From Climacteris rufus (taxonomy: Eukaryota; Chordata; Aves; Passeriformes; Climacteridae), in contig VZRZ01004224.1 in assembly GCA_013398175.1 (NCBI GenBank), positions 62,256 through 126,255 of the forward strand: a stretch of 64,000 nucleotides of DNA. The letters run 5' to 3'. This document shows positions 62,471 through 64,000 of this stretch, one piece after another; the stretch's first letter is position 1, and each line of letters starts with the position of its first letter. Below the pieces are notes generated by a model. The model made no database searches and was not told the origin of the DNA. It saw nothing but the letters and a program-made list of their open reading frames with translations. Position numbers and translations under genes: made by a program.

Positions 62471-64000
62471 ATTTTTTTTAAAAATTTATTCTCTCCACTA
62501 ATATTTATATTGGTCATTTAGGATCTTTAAGACTGAAATACTGAAATTGTCATACTTTTGCATATGAATATGCTCCTACAAAGGCTAATAAGGAGTTGGC
62601 TAATTTGCATATTCAGATAAGAAAATTTTAAAAATATCAAATACATTTGTATGAATATATAATAACACACATAACACTTTGCAATTGAATCTGTGGTTGA
62701 TAGGTTGATTTTTCCTTCAGGTTAACTTCAAGACAACATTTTGCCCAGTCACACCCATATTCATCTGCAGAATTTAGCCCTAAGCCAATTCAGCTATAAT
62801 TATAATTATTTCCTCCTACTTCCCTTTAAAGTATTGTAGGCATAGTTTGCTTTGAAAAGAGCTGAACAATTTTTCCCATGAAATACATAAAATAATCCTC
62901 TACGTAGAGCACTTGCTTCTTTTCACTCTCTACTTTACACAGCACATGTGGTTCTCATGACAAGAGAAAGGAAGAGATTCTTTTCCTCTCCTTTTTAATT
63001 AATCCATTTTGTAGCAAAGCAGTAAAAAGAAGGCAAAGATAACTTAGTCAAAAGTTTTTCTCTCGTGACCTTCTCAATGATGAGTAAAAATGGAAATTAC
63101 TCGGAATTAGAGGCTGGGTAAGGTAGTGAAGTAGCTGTGCATCTTTATGGGATTGCCTCACTGCTAGTTCACATCTGATATATAAATTAAGTTTGCAGTC
63201 CCATCCTGGTCCTTGGGCCAGGTAGTCTCAGTATTTCCTACCAGCTCCTCATTCAGCTCCATTCTCATCTCCTTCCTCACCTCCCAGCCCACCTCGCTTC
63301 CAAAAATGCCTACTCTTCTTCTCAAAATAAGACAGTTTTAATAGATGAGCTTGAGACAGAGCCTAGAAGAAATCACCTGTAGTGGTTAAAATGAGGGATT
63401 TATAAGCAGCTAACAGGAGGAAAGTATCTGATACCCTTAAGCAGAAGAGAGTTAGCTCTTTGGCTAATATCATTGTTAATGATAACAATGTTAAAAAAAT
63501 CAAATGCCTCACTGAAATATCACATTGTACTTCTTTATCACACTGAACTGAGGCAAACAAACTTTTACAAAAAATATAGAGCCTTAAAGGTTCTTTCAAG
63601 GCAGGAGCTGCTGTAGTCGAAGAGTGTGGTGCTGTGAACTTCAGAGACATTGCCTCCAGGACAACACTGGGGGAGCTTTCACACAGACATGTTAGAAATT
63701 CTGACCGAACCAGCTCAGCACAAGTAAACTGTAAATAGATAGTAATTCAGAGGGAGGAGAGGGAGCAAACAGACAAAGATAATAAGATAAACAATACATA
63801 ATTATTCAAATAGACTAAACACAAATAAAGCTGCATGTGTGTCTCTGTAGGCCCTCCGGGTCATTATGGAATTAAAGACGCAATTAACAAGGATTAAGAC
63901 ATTTTCAAGAAGCTGAGTTTATTATTTACATTTGTTCTCAGTGTAGTGGGGGATTTGGAAATTTATTGAAATGATGATTGTGCTATTATAAAGATAAACA
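62471..64000. other. Non-coding AT-rich unique sequence
   Basis: AT-rich DNA with many A and T runs. No gene, RNA gene or clear repeat seen. A small imperfect inverted repeat (cattgtta / taacaatg) occurs near 63470-63490. Confidence 0.6.

Noticed and set aside
1..64000. Prokaryotic systems, CRISPR arrays, tRNA genes, endogenous retroviruses
   Set aside because: No spaced direct repeats, cloverleaf-like RNA, gag/pol-type frames or operon structure was seen. The repeat content is vertebrate.

Overview
The window reads as non-coding DNA from a sauropsid, most likely a bird. The clearest indicator is a CR1-type LINE 3' end at 49047-49640, which closes with the octamer repeat and 3' tail typical of avian CR1. 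Recognisable repeats are otherwise few and mostly very old, as is usual in bird genomes. The species cannot be fixed from this sequence.

I find no protein-coding gene I can defend. The longest open frames are 100-174 codons, overlap on opposite strands, match no family I know, and look like chance frames in AT-rich or purine-biased DNA. The only recognisable protein-coding trace is the decayed end of a CR1 ORF2 inside the 49 kb element. I see no tRNA, rRNA, CRISPR, operon or bacterial signal. The window is probably a large intron or an intergenic desert.

Layout. 1-13.2 kb: unique sequence with small tandem duplications and a diverged palindromic repeat at 8642-8736. 13.24-13.87 kb: ancient CR1, minus strand. 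13.9-32.4 kb: unique sequence with an A-rich tract (20443-20495) and minor microsatellites. 32.38-33.63 kb: long ancient CR1, plus strand, from inside the reverse transcriptase frame to near its 3' end. 33.6-49 kb: unique sequence, a small CR1 scrap near 44.95 kb, a CpG-enriched patch at 45.35-45.72 kb and several short perfect hairpins. 49.05-49.64 kb: younger CR1, plus strand. 50.88-51.56 kb: ancient CR1, minus strand. 54.0 kb: a second palindromic relic, then a T tract and the single N of the window. 55.3-55.47 kb: a cluster of homeodomain-like sites. 56.85 kb: a perfect 35-bp tandem duplication. 59.4-59.62 kb: a MIR-like SINE, minus strand. 60-64 kb: unique sequence with two doubtful relics.

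There is no gene network to describe. The interest lies in the strata of old retroposons, which span several ages and orientations, and in the two stretches with regulatory character (45.35 and 55.3 kb). All repeat calls are from memory of family consensus sequences, without a search, so their borders are approximate.
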